Shown: positions 1-5,710, numbered from the stretch's first letter. The stretch is DNA of 13,851 bases from JAWXCH01 sp034440595 (GCA_034440595.1 JAWXCH010000293.1:1-13851); one strand, 5' to 3'. Numbers and translations are program-made. Notes: generated from the letters alone by a model not told the origin.

Positions 1-2
1 AG

Positions 3-116
3 GATGAATGGAGAAGACTGGATCGCGATCACTATTGTATGGGACCTGCCCAGAACCGCCACGAAATTGCGCGTGGGGAGGAGAAGTTTTTACGGCGGGC
101 GGTCAAAAGCGAATAG
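3..116 (+). CDS. Possible 3' end of a gene entering from the left
   Basis: Reading from base 3, a frame stays open from the window edge to a TAG at 114-116. Its peptide is strongly charged (DEWRRLDRDHYCMGP near the edge, then EEKFLRRAVKSE at the end), which looks more protein-like than the other frames. A second frame, open from base 1 to a stop at 118-120, gives a less convincing peptide and cannot be excluded. I do not recognise a family. If real, the gene is convergent with the minus-strand gene ending at 181. Only the missing upstream sequence can settle this. Confidence 0.27.
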   Translation, partial: DEWRRLDRDHYCMGPAQNRHEIARGEEKFLRRAVKSE

Positions 117-180
117 CTAGAAAACGACTGAATGAAATAGCCGTTTGGTGTGTTCGCCGAAAGCTGAGTTGCGCGGACGT

Positions 181-1128
181 TTACAGATCAAACAAAACGT
201 CGACGGCATTCGGAACCGGGAGAAATTGAAAGATCGGTAGAACGCCGTTAGATGATCGCTCCAATGTGGCGGTGGGCGTTGATTCCATCTCTCGATCAGT
301 TGAGCGCGCGTCTTCTTCGGCCGCCTTCAGAACCGCGCGGAATATAGGCAATAGCTGTGTCAACGCGTCTTTGAGTACTCGGTGGTCGCGAACTACTCCC
401 TTGCCCCGATGGACGATGTTTGAACGAATTTGATAGTAGAACATAACAGACTTGACTGGCGAGTCAGGATCAAGTGTTACTTTTTTTGTTGGTTGATTTG
501 CACGACCGAGTGTGTGACGAGTGTGCACATGTTGCCTGAGGCCATCTACAAACGCTTGCTCCTCGGCGAGTTGTTTCACCTTTTGTGTTGCCTTGTCTCC
601 AAGGTGGTATCGCAACGACACATAACGCTCTATGGATGACCACAACAGGAGATACGCCATTTGTAGTCGGAATAGTGGCTTCAAATCCCATTCAAAGCCC
701 TGATGCCAATTGAGCTCTTCCTCCACTACTTCCAAAGCCGCTGTAAAAAGTGGGTCGTTCCAACCGTTCCATTCGCCCTCCTCGCAATCCACGCTCCCTT
801 TCTGAGGAGACTCGCCGAACAGAACGTTTGCAAATACGCCTTCAACCCGAGTTTTTTGCCAGCAATAGTGTTTTTCTGGCTCCATAGCGGAAATGCGATC
901 GTATGCATTTCCGGAATCCTGAGGTCGAAAAGCCAGCAATGAGCCGTCAACTTCCCCGCGTATTGTCCGGTCAAGAATCGGCAATCCGTCACGCAGTCGT
1001 AAGCCTCCCTTGATTGTCGCCGATCGAGACAGGTCTACGAACTTACTCAATTGAAAATATGCGAGTTGGCCCGGCCTAAAGATTCCATAAGCAAAAAACG
1101 GCAGCGTAGTATCTGAGGGCAATTTCAT
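181..1128 (-). CDS. GGCT-like (AIG2-type) domain fused to a HEPN-like domain, 315 aa
   Basis: The N-terminal half (about residues 10-110) has the opening of the gamma-glutamylcyclotransferase/AIG2-like fold: AYGIFRPGQL at 13-22 matches the family's glycine-containing substrate loop. Glu83 in ISAMEPEKHYCW is placed like the catalytic acid of that fold. The C-terminal half (about 127-275) is helical, with LLLWSSIERY near 160-169 and IRSNIVHRGKG at 234-243. The R235-x4-H240 spacing is the ribonuclease-type motif of HEPN domains, and the context resembles Apea-type HEPN. The ATG is preceded by GGAG at 8 bases. The gene starts 3 bases after the stop of the 139-aa gene, so the two are almost certainly co-transcribed and translationally coupled. 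Domain names are my reading of motifs, not a profile search. The activity is unknown; RNA cleavage and gamma-glutamyl-amine cyclisation are the obvious candidates. Confidence 0.68.
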   Translation of the reverse strand: MKLPSDTTLPFFAYGIFRPGQLAYFQLSKFVDLSRSATIKGGLRLRDGLPILDRTIRGEVDGSLLAFRPQDSGNAYDRISAMEPEKHYCWQKTRVEGVFANVLFGESPQKGSVDCEEGEWNGWNDPLFTAALEVVEEELNWHQGFEWDLKPLFRLQMAYLLLWSSIERYVSLRYHLGDKATQKVKQLAEEQAFVDGLRQHVHTRHTLGRANQPTKKVTLDPDSPVKSVMFYYQIRSNIVHRGKGVVRDHRVLKDALTQLLPIFRAVLKAAEEDARSTDREMESTPTATLERSSNGVLPIFQFLPVPNAVDVLFDL

Positions 1129-1131
1129 TGT

Positions 1132-1551
1132 TCATGCTCCACATAACGCGACAAGATCGGCCTGCCAGATATTCATTTCCGAGAAAAACGGTCTCGCCTC
1201 TTCGCGCAAATCGGCCCATGCCTCTGGGACTTCCTGCGGATAGAGGTCAAAGTCGAGGCGCTCGACATCCCGAAGCGCTGCCTCGACTGCTGCAAGCGAT
1301 GGACACTTTCTGAAATATCGAGGACAGAACGCAATGCAAGCGTCCAGCAAGGAATCCGGCTGGTCTGGACCTACGGGGACTATGCTCCGAAGTTTGCCAA
1401 TTGGCCTGATGGACTGATCGAAATAGTGTGGCTTAAGCCACTGGCGATCCGCGTCACCAACGAGCACCAAGAACTCGATGGGATTTACACCGTCTGCCCC
1501 CATGAATCCACCTTGACCACCGACGACAAATAACTTTGAGTACCCTGCCAC
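1132..1551 (-). CDS. Conserved-looking protein of unknown function, 139 aa, first gene of a two-gene operon
   Basis: I do not recognise a family. The GTG start at 1551 is well supported: a GGGGAGG ribosome-binding sequence lies about 7 bases upstream. The protein is soluble. It has a glycine-rich strand-loop near the N-terminus (VVGGQGGFMGADGVNPIEF, about residues 9-27), a hydrophobic FLVLVGDAD strand, then helical segments and an acidic C-terminal half. No transmembrane segment or signal peptide is visible. The stop is 3 bases before the ATG of the GGCT-HEPN gene, which suggests a functional pair (partner, antitoxin or sensor); this is inferred from layout only. A 7-bp inverted repeat lies 19 bases before the start codon. 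Confidence 0.62.
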   Translation of the reverse strand: MAGYSKLFVVGGQGGFMGADGVNPIEFLVLVGDADRQWLKPHYFDQSIRPIGKLRSIVPVGPDQPDSLLDACIAFCPRYFRKCPSLAAVEAALRDVERLDFDLYPQEVPEAWADLREEARPFFSEMNIWQADLVALCGA

Positions 1552-1569
1552 GTCTATACCTCCCCTGCA

Positions 1570-1605
1570 AAGTTAGTTTTACTAGAAAGTTCGAGTTGCT
1601 AACTT
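1570..1605 (-). promoter_or_regulatory. Inverted repeat in the leader of the 139-aa gene
   Basis: AAGTTAG at 1570-1576 and CTAACTT at 1599-1605 form a perfect 7-bp inverted repeat with 22 bases between them, ending 19 bases from the GTG start and beside its ribosome-binding site. It could be an operator for autoregulation or a leader hairpin. The arms are short, so chance is possible. Confidence 0.28.
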
Positions 1606-1641
1606 GAACATGTGTCACAAATGCTTGATCGCACGTCCGAT

Positions 1642-1670
1642 TTGAAGACACCTAGCAAACGTACTATACT
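1642..1670 (+). promoter_or_regulatory. Promoter-like sequence, plus strand, without an obvious gene
   Basis: TTGAAG (1642-1647) and TATACT (1665-1670) are separated by 17 bases, giving 4/6 and 5/6 matches to the housekeeping sigma-factor consensus. No convincing plus-strand gene follows; transcription would run antisense into the lipoprotein gene at 1879 or make a short RNA. Confidence 0.35.
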
Positions 1671-1878
1671 TTCCGCCGTGTTGCGCAAGAAAAATCGTGA
1701 CATTAATGCAAAGCAGTACAGCGTAGTGCGTTGCGATTTGTAGAATCGTCTCAAAGCTGTTTTGGAATACCGGCCTTTAAGACGAACTCTTTTTGAAGAC
1801 GGCACTGATGCGATTGCACCAGGAATGAAACAAGAGTGGCACGCAGCGCTGTCGGCGGCATCGCTTGATTCGCCCCGT

Positions 1879-2280
1879 CTACTCCGGAACCTGAATTTTC
1901 TTGGAATAGGTATCGGAGCAAGCAGAAATGTTTCTATCGTATTGGTAAGTCACCTTAACGGTAACTGTCTTGCCCCGTATTTCGGCGGGGGGCTGATTGT
2001 CCAGAGGGAACTCTTGTTTGGCTTCCATGTTGCCACCTGTCGGCAGTTCGCCGTAAACGATCTTCCGACCCTTCTCGTATGCCGTATCGATGACCCAAAG
2101 CGGATTGCCAGACTCGTCCTCCACGCGGAATCCGAGGATGCCATTGATCCCGCTGTATGGGACGTCGAACACGATGCGCTGATTTTCCACGCGAGGCTGG
2201 ACATCAACTCTGGGAAACTGCGAACAGCCGGATAGAGTGGCCAGCGGCATCGCGGCCATGAAAACCAGCATTTGCTTCAA
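1879..2280 (-). CDS. Small predicted lipoprotein of unknown function
   Basis: Starting from a TTG at 2280, the protein begins MKQMLVFMAAMPLATLSGCS: one lysine, a hydrophobic stretch, and the lipobox L-S-G-C with Cys19 as the modified residue. This predicts export and lipid anchoring. The mature part (about 115 residues) is rich in beta-strand-forming residues and ends KKIQVPE; it resembles an immunoglobulin-like beta-sandwich but I recognise no family. The frame is open further up. An ATG at 2328 would add 16 residues containing Glu-Glu and Asp, which is less typical of a signal peptide, and an ATG at 2271 would lose the lysine. None has a strong ribosome-binding site, so the start is uncertain by up to 48 bases. 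The frame above 2328 runs into a polypurine repeat and is not credible. Confidence 0.62.
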   Translation of the reverse strand: MKQMLVFMAAMPLATLSGCSQFPRVDVQPRVENQRIVFDVPYSGINGILGFRVEDESGNPLWVIDTAYEKGRKIVYGELPTGGNMEAKQEFPLDNQPPAEIRGKTVTVKVTYQYDRNISACSDTYSKKIQVPE

Positions 2281-2344
2281 TGGTAGTCTTCGGCAGCCGT
2301 CTTGTAACTCTTCAATTACAAACGCCATTTGTTGCCCGACGTTT

Positions 2345-2390
2345 TGAGAGTAGAAAGTGGAGAGTAGACCGAGTTGAGGGGAGAAGGCAG
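2345..2390 (+). repeat. Polypurine GAGAGTAGAAAGT-type repeat tract
   Basis: A purine-only-like stretch made of GAGAGTAG, AAAGTGG and GAGTTGAGGGGAGA modules. The last module (2371-2384) is complementary, with one mismatch, to 2455-2468, so this tract and the one at 2440-2470 form an inverted pair about 70 bases apart. A related tract lies at 5391-5420. It is non-coding and lies just upstream of the lipoprotein gene. Confidence 0.6.
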
Positions 2391-2439
2391 ATGGGTTCGC
2401 AGCACCGGTCGCGATACAAAATCGCACAGCCTTCAAACC

Positions 2440-2470
2440 TCTACTCTCTACTTTCTCTCCTCAACTCTCT
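2440..2470 (-). repeat. Polypurine repeat tract, inverted partner of 2345-2390
   Basis: On the minus strand this reads AGAGAGTTGAGGAGAG followed by AAAGTAGAGAGTAG. It directly abuts the 9-bp-stem hairpin at 2471-2491. The same order, a short hairpin containing CCTAG followed by AGAGAGTAGAG, recurs at 5379-5401. Confidence 0.6.
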
Positions 2471-2491
2471 ATTGCGGCCTAGGGCCGCAAT
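2471..2491 (-). terminator. Strong hairpin after the tRNA-Pro/GIY-YIG unit, possible terminator
   Basis: A perfect 9-bp inverted repeat (ATTGCGGCC / GGCCGCAAT) with a 3-base loop lies immediately after the tRNA 3' fragment in the direction of transcription. There is no uridine tract, so it is not a canonical rho-independent terminator. It may instead be an RNA-processing or stability structure, or part of a dispersed repeat. Confidence 0.42.
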
Positions 2492-2548
2492 CGGGGTGAC
2501 AGGATTTGAACCTGCGACCTGTCGCCGCGGCGACCGCGCTAGCCTAGC
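2491..2548 (-). pseudogene. tRNA-Pro 3' fragment (second copy), anticodon arm replaced
   Basis: The first 30 bases (2491-2520) are identical to the T-arm and acceptor 3' half of the intact tRNA-Pro gene (2784-2813). Further on, CGCGCTAGCC (2535-2544) matches its D-arm. Between them the anticodon arm is not that of tRNA-Pro but a 14-base perfect palindrome, GTCGCCGCGGCGAC (2521-2534). The 5' acceptor strand is absent, so this cannot be a functional tRNA. Its D-arm part supplies the last codons and the TAG stop of the GIY-YIG gene. It looks like a displaced or element-borne tRNA end, as left at tRNA integration sites. Confidence 0.72.
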
Positions 2549-2781
2549 AAACGTTTTATCTCGTCGCGACCTGCACCGGACTTCAAATATAATTCACGTT
2601 GGACAGCCTCCGCGCGAGATTCAAATTCCTCAAAGTGCTTTAGCTGCCACGGAATGCCGTGTTTTGTAGCTTTGGAATGTCCAGCATTGTGACGCCGAAG
2701 TCGTTCGTCAATATTCTCGCACGATCCTGTATAAAATCGACCCGTCTTGTCACTCGAAAGTACATACACGTAATACGCCAT
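2539..2781 (-). CDS. GIY-YIG nuclease family protein, 80 aa, starting right after tRNA-Pro
   Basis: A single compact GIY-YIG domain: YYVYVL at residues 3-8 stands for the GIY strand and FYTGSCENIDERLRRHN at about 17-33 for the YIG strand, with the conserved arginine helix. EFESRAEAVQREL near 53-65 carries the metal-binding glutamate region, and the tail is LKSGAGRDEIKRLLG. This matches the small stand-alone family (about 80-100 residues). The ATG at 2781 is 2 bases past the tRNA 3' end; the longer frame up to 2880 merely translates the tRNA and is not real. No ribosome-binding site other than tRNA sequence is available, so translation may depend on tRNA processing. The stop lies inside the second tRNA fragment. 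DNA cleavage fits the fold; a homing or tRNA-site-maintenance role is inference. Confidence 0.8.
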   Translation of the reverse strand: MAYYVYVLSSDKTGRFYTGSCENIDERLRRHNAGHSKATKHGIPWQLKHFEEFESRAEAVQRELYLKSGAGRDEIKRLLG

Positions 2782-2782
2782 A

Positions 2783-2858
<76 letters not shown>

Positions 2859-2870
2859 GTGTGTGGTTCC

Positions 2871-2899
2871 AGTATCGCAAAACTATGTCACTACTTCAA
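2871..2899 (-). promoter_or_regulatory. Promoter of tRNA-Pro
   Basis: On the minus strand TTGAAG (2894-2899) and GATACT (2871-2876) are spaced by 17 bases, each 4/6 to consensus. The -10 box ends 12 bases before the mature tRNA 5' end, a distance suited to transcription starting only a few bases before the tRNA. It would also transcribe the GIY-YIG gene. Confidence 0.6.
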
Positions 2900-3255
2900 T
2901 GACCATGTGCCCGTACCGAAAATCTATCCCCACTTATCGACATTGTGCTGCGATAACGCCTAAATACCGGGGAGTCGTCGCTGGAAATTCAAAACACCCC
3001 CGATCTTAGCAGTTACCCTGTCCGTGGAATCGGCACCACCTCAAAGTGAGTGGAACAAGGACGGTGAGGGTGAACTGGATGAGCAGGATTTTTTGATTGG
3101 CTTAGCTTTGGTGTTGACGCGCTGGTGCGAGAGGAGGAGAACGCCGAGCGGATGCTGCACCGAAAGTGAGACTACAACCGTTGATCCAAATGGCACTTCT
3201 GGGCAAGCCCCCCGCCTTCGCGATGACAAGCAGCAGTGGCACCCGGCGCTCGAAA

Positions 3256-3284
3256 TTGACAGAAGCATTGGTTAGTGCGACAAT
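3256..3284 (+). promoter_or_regulatory. Promoter of the 204-aa gene
   Basis: A perfect -35 box TTGACA (3256-3261), a 17-base spacer and GACAAT (3279-3284, 4/6). The expected transcription start is near 3291, about 40 bases before the ATG at 3333. Confidence 0.6.
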
Positions 3285-3332
3285 CAACAAGTAATCATTT
3301 TAATTTCCTTCTGATAATGTTGAGGTGCCTGC

Positions 3333-3947
3333 ATGTTTGCAATCATGATGGTGTTTTTCGCGGCCGTTCAGCTACCAGATACGGAAGTAGCAACGATTCG
3401 AGAACGTTCAATTAATGCAAAAACAGCATCAATCGAGTCTGCGAAACAGAGACTGACGGATGCTCAGCGGTCCCTGCGGATGCCAATTCGCTCTGGGTCG
3501 TCAGAAGATAAAAAAAAGATTGTGATCCAGCGAAAGAATAACGTCGAGGCTGCGAAAAAGGAACTGGATAGTCTGTCTAAAGGGGATGGAATTTATTTCG
3601 GAGATCTAAGCGAGCCTGAGCTAGGTAGAATCGGCCACCTGCCTCGCGATCGATTCCGCACGCTTCAAATACAAAATGAAACCGAAATGCTGGCCGAAGT
3701 TGTTTACACTCGGGGATTCGATCAGCGCGTAGAACTAACTATCCTGATACGCGGCATACCCACCGAAAAGCTAGTTGATGATCAGGCGGTGGACTGTCGT
3801 AGTATTTTCAAAGTGACCGACACCTACAAGTTCGAGACAACAGGCGGTGGAACTAAGAAAGTATTTGTGTTTGAGCTAATCGATGAAGCCGACCTCAGAA
3901 AGCGCCTGAAAGCAGACAAGGAGGTGAAGAAAAAGGAGGCAAAGTAG
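3333..3947 (+). CDS. Possibly exported coiled-coil protein of unknown function, 204 aa
   Basis: I do not recognise a family. The ATG is supported by GAGGTG about 6 bases upstream. The N-terminus MFAIMMVFFAAVQLPDTEVA is hydrophobic with no positive charge; it may be a weak signal peptide or a short anchor. Residues about 22-85 are rich in Lys, Glu, Gln and Ala with heptad-like spacing and look like a coiled coil. A mixed alpha/beta part follows (about 86-185: IYFGDLSEPELGRIGHL, then alternating strands), ending in a very basic tail (RKRLKADKEVKKKEAK). The bases after the stop contain nothing clear up to the tRNA-Val at 4141. The gene appears to be a monocistronic unit behind its own promoter. 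Confidence 0.68.
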   Translation: MFAIMMVFFAAVQLPDTEVATIRERSINAKTASIESAKQRLTDAQRSLRMPIRSGSSEDKKKIVIQRKNNVEAAKKELDSLSKGDGIYFGDLSEPELGRIGHLPRDRFRTLQIQNETEMLAEVVYTRGFDQRVELTILIRGIPTEKLVDDQAVDCRSIFKVTDTYKFETTGGGTKKVFVFELIDEADLRKRLKADKEVKKKEAK

Positions 3948-4140
3948 AGATTTCGGAGCTGTCATGGGAATGGACTGGCTGGACCTTGATTGCAGGCGAC
4001 CAGAAGTCGCATAATCGAGCAAAGGCCCAAATAAAGTTTTTGAACCAAGTCTGTTCATTGCTTGAGTGAGCAATTTGACGGCATACAGAATGCTGTCTGT
4101 CGGATCATTCGACCGTAACCTGGTATATCTCATAACTTAA

Positions 4141-4213
4141 TGGGCGGTGAGGGGATCGAACCCCCGACCTTCGCCTTGTAAGGGCGCTGTTCTAGCCGCT
4201 GAACTAACCGCCC
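4141..4213 (-). tRNA. tRNA-Val, anticodon UAC
   Basis: A cloverleaf on the minus strand: acceptor GGGCGGT / ACCGCCC with discriminator A, D-stem GTTC/GAAC, anticodon loop CTTACAA (anticodon TAC, i.e. UAC, reading GUA/GUG) on a stem of four pairs plus a G-A closing mismatch, and T-arm GGGGG-TTCGATC-CCCTC. The length is 73 nt; CCA is not encoded. Confidence 0.93.
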
Positions 4214-4277
4214 AAGAACGGTAACGGTGCGACCGGGGCATTGCTGCTCCAGCCCAACTCCCGTCAGCACAGCTAAA

Positions 4278-4306
4278 ATTCTAGATCATGGCTGCGGGGC
4301 TAGCAA
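4278..4306 (-). promoter_or_regulatory. Probable promoter of tRNA-Val
   Basis: On the minus strand TTGCTA (4301-4306) and TAGAAT (4278-4283) are 17 bases apart (4/6 and 5/6). The start would fall near 4271, giving a leader of nearly 60 bases before the tRNA, longer than for tRNA-Pro. Confidence 0.42.
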
Positions 4307-4350
4307 CCCATGAATCTACCCGAGCATATTCAGTAAATACCCAGGACAGT

Positions 4351-4388
4351 CGGGCACCGTTTCGGTTCGGGCGTTGAAACAGTGCCCG
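4351..4388. promoter_or_regulatory. Long inverted repeat overlapping the -35 box: operator candidate
   Basis: Arms CGGGCACCGTTTC (4351-4363) and GAAACAGTGCCCG (4376-4388) are complementary at 12 of 13 positions with a 12-base centre. The right arm covers most of the -35 element of the promoter at 4374-4401. This is the usual position for a repressor or activator binding site. Transcribed leftward, the single mismatch becomes a G-U pair, so a hairpin is also possible. Confidence 0.55.
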
Positions 4389-4401
4389 GCGGTTCTATAA
4401 T
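4374..4401 (+). promoter_or_regulatory. Strong promoter of the CydA-like membrane protein gene
   Basis: TTGAAA (4374-4379), a 16-base spacer and a perfect TATAAT (4396-4401). The start is expected near 4408, about 50 bases before the gene's first codon. It overlaps the inverted repeat at 4351-4388. Confidence 0.72.
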
Positions 4402-4458
4402 CAGCACTCTTGTATTGCTAGCCAGTCCATCTGTTCCTTACCGCCCGCGAGATGCCGC

Positions 4459-5382
4459 TTGTTCGACGCCCTCCTCAGTCAGATTCTGGCGGTGCATTTG
4501 ATGGCGGTGAACCTGGCCTCTGCCGGGCCGCTGGTGGCCGTCTGGCTGGAATGGCGCGGGTCGCGAACTGGTCAGGATCTGCTTTCTGCTGCTGGCCGTA
4601 CTCTCGCTCGACTGGCACTTCTCGGGCTGGTGATCGGCGTCACGCTTGGCGTGGGGATGCTGCTAATTGCCTGGGGGGGAGGGGATGAGCAACTGCGATC
4701 GATGCTGGAAACAGTCCCGGCGATGCGGTGGTGGTATGTCGGCGGAGAGATTCTGTTTTCTGGTGGCTGCTTGTTTGCTTACTGGTGGTATTGGGACCGG
4801 CTGGCAGGTCGGCGGGTTTGGCATCGGGTGCTGGGGATCGTGGCCGGCACGAATCTGCTGTATCACTTTCCGCTATTGTTCACCGCGCTGAGTGTGAAGA
4901 TGTCGCGGTTTCAGTTGCGCGATTTGGAGTTGGACCGGCAGTTGTATAAGACGCTGATGTTTGATCCAGAAGTGTTTTCGCGCGTCATGCATCACTGGCT
5001 GGCGGCGTTTGCCGTGGCGGGGGCGGCGGTGATTGCGATTGGCCTGCGGTTGAAGAGACCAACACCGGAGGAGAGGGAGGCCGATTCCACGCGGCTGATT
5101 GGCACAGGGTCACGGATCGCGCTGTTGGCCACGGTGACGCAACTTCCGGTTGGGGTCTGGGTGTTGCTGCAAACGCCGACTGCATCGCGCGAGAATGTGC
5201 TGGGAGGGGATAGCGTCACGACGGTGTTGTTTGGCGTGTCGATCCTTCTGGCGCTGAGCCTGCTCCAGTCGCTGTTCAATCTGGCGATGGGGGAGATCAC
5301 TCGTGGAGCGGCGTATCGGACGATCGTGCAGTTGGTCGTGGTGATCTGTTTGATGACGGCGGTGCTGGGGCGGATGGGCTAG
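4459..5382 (+). CDS. Polytopic membrane protein with CydA-like histidine placement, 307 aa
   Basis: About eight transmembrane segments are visible (around residues 9-29, 48-72, 92-112, 124-146, 178-197, 216-238, 250-272 and 286-305). Histidines within or at the edges of helices (His13 in ILAVHLMAVNL, His136 in LLYHFPLLF, His178/His179 in MHHWLAAFAVAGAA) recall the haem-binding helices of cytochrome bd oxidase subunit I, and the segment 173-197 reads like that family's FxHxxxAxxxxxG helix. At 307 residues it is much shorter than CydA (about 450-520), and no CydB follows. A haem-binding or electron-transfer role is therefore inference. The start is TTG at 4459, needed to keep His13; the next ATG at 4501 would delete it. 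The ribosome-binding site is weak (GAG about 8 bases upstream). Confidence 0.7.
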   Translation: MFDALLSQILAVHLMAVNLASAGPLVAVWLEWRGSRTGQDLLSAAGRTLARLALLGLVIGVTLGVGMLLIAWGGGDEQLRSMLETVPAMRWWYVGGEILFSGGCLFAYWWYWDRLAGRRVWHRVLGIVAGTNLLYHFPLLFTALSVKMSRFQLRDLELDRQLYKTLMFDPEVFSRVMHHWLAAFAVAGAAVIAIGLRLKRPTPEEREADSTRLIGTGSRIALLATVTQLPVGVWVLLQTPTASRENVLGGDSVTTVLFGVSILLALSLLQSLFNLAMGEITRGAAYRTIVQLVVVICLMTAVLGRMG

Positions 5383-5401
5383 GCTGCGCCTAGAGAGTAG
5401 A
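5379..5401 (+). repeat. Hairpin plus polypurine element after the membrane protein gene
   Basis: CTAGGC-TGC-GCCTAG (5379-5393) is a perfect 6-bp hairpin that includes the stop codon of the membrane protein gene. It runs straight into AGAGTAGAG and further purine-rich sequence. The arrangement mirrors the hairpin and purine tract at 2440-2491. It may act in transcript end formation; no uridine tract follows. Confidence 0.45.
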
Positions 5402-5606
5402 GCAGGAGCACAGTGGAGCAGTAGAACGAAGAAGGCACTCTTTCGGCGGAGCGAAAGGCGACTGAGAGGCACCGCAAAGTCTAACGTGGTTCTTGGTTCG
5501 TTCCACGCACCGGGCGGTTGGTTGGCAGAGCTTGTTGCGAGAATTAATGCGAAGCGTTTCGCAACCTCGGATGAAATGATTGGTGCGTTTCACAAACCCT
5601 ACAAGG

Positions 5607-5622
5607 CTGGCGCAAGCGGGAG
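5607..5622 (+). repeat. 16-base direct repeat, copy 1
   Basis: CTGGCGCAAGCGGGAG is repeated exactly at 5715-5730, and both copies continue with a G/A-rich GGTGA shortly after. The unit between the copies is 108 bases and contains two hairpins. Confidence 0.7.
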
Positions 5623-5659
5623 GTGATTTAGTAGTAGCGTCTACTTGTTAAAAGCTTTT

Positions 5660-5678
5660 CGGCACGGCGACCGTGCCG
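5660..5678 (-). terminator. GC-rich hairpin, possible bidirectional terminator element
   Basis: A perfect 7-bp stem CGGCACG / CGTGCCG with a 5-base loop, followed on the minus strand by AAAAGCTTTT. Located about 85 bases after the aspS stop, it could end aspS transcripts, but the uridine run is short and set back. Confidence 0.38.
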
Positions 5679-5694
5679 GCTACCTGCCCTCAGC

Positions 5695-5710
5695 CGTCGC
5701 TGGGGCGACG
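5695..5710. repeat. GC hairpin CGTCGC-TGGG-GCGACG
   Basis: A perfect 6-bp stem with a 4-base loop, 16 bases from the neighbouring hairpin and about 50 bases after the aspS stop on its downstream side. Part of the repeat cluster; function unknown. Confidence 0.4.

Larger units (their letters stand above)
1552..1878. other. Gene-poor interval between the two-gene operon and the lipoprotein gene
   Basis: I see no convincing gene in these 327 bases. The part next to 1551 holds the ribosome-binding site and an inverted repeat for the 139-aa gene. A plus-strand promoter-like sequence at 1642-1670 has no clear product: it is followed by a 21-codon frame starting GTG at 1679, encoding MLRKKNRDINAKQYSVVRCD and one more residue before a TAG, which may be a fragment. 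The rest shows no recognisable structure. Confidence 0.5.
2859..3332. other. Intergenic interval with promoters and a possible gene remnant
   Basis: Promoters sit at both ends, for tRNA-Pro leftward and the 204-aa gene rightward. In between I find no credible gene. A short plus-strand frame from about 3088 to a TGA at 3169-3171 encodes FDWLSFGVDALVREEENAER and a few more residues. It looks protein-like but has no start codon, so it may be a decayed gene fragment. The rest shows no recognisable structure. Confidence 0.45.

Noticed and set aside
8..229. Plus-strand frame of 73 codons at the left edge
   Set aside because: Its peptide is rich in Arg, Cys and Ser with no recognisable pattern, it runs into the GGCT-HEPN gene, and the frame starting at base 3 is more protein-like.
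1762..2235. Plus-strand frame of 157 codons opposite the lipoprotein
   Set aside because: The minus-strand frame has a clear signal peptide and lipobox; this one is its antisense shadow.
3024..3275. Plus-strand frame of 83 codons starting GTG, and its minus-strand counterparts
   Set aside because: Low-complexity polar peptides, no ribosome-binding site and no family; the stretch contains the promoter of the next gene.
5390..5593. Minus-strand frame of 67 codons in the repeat cluster
   Set aside because: Cys- and Arg-rich peptide made from hairpins and purine repeats, without a ribosome-binding site.
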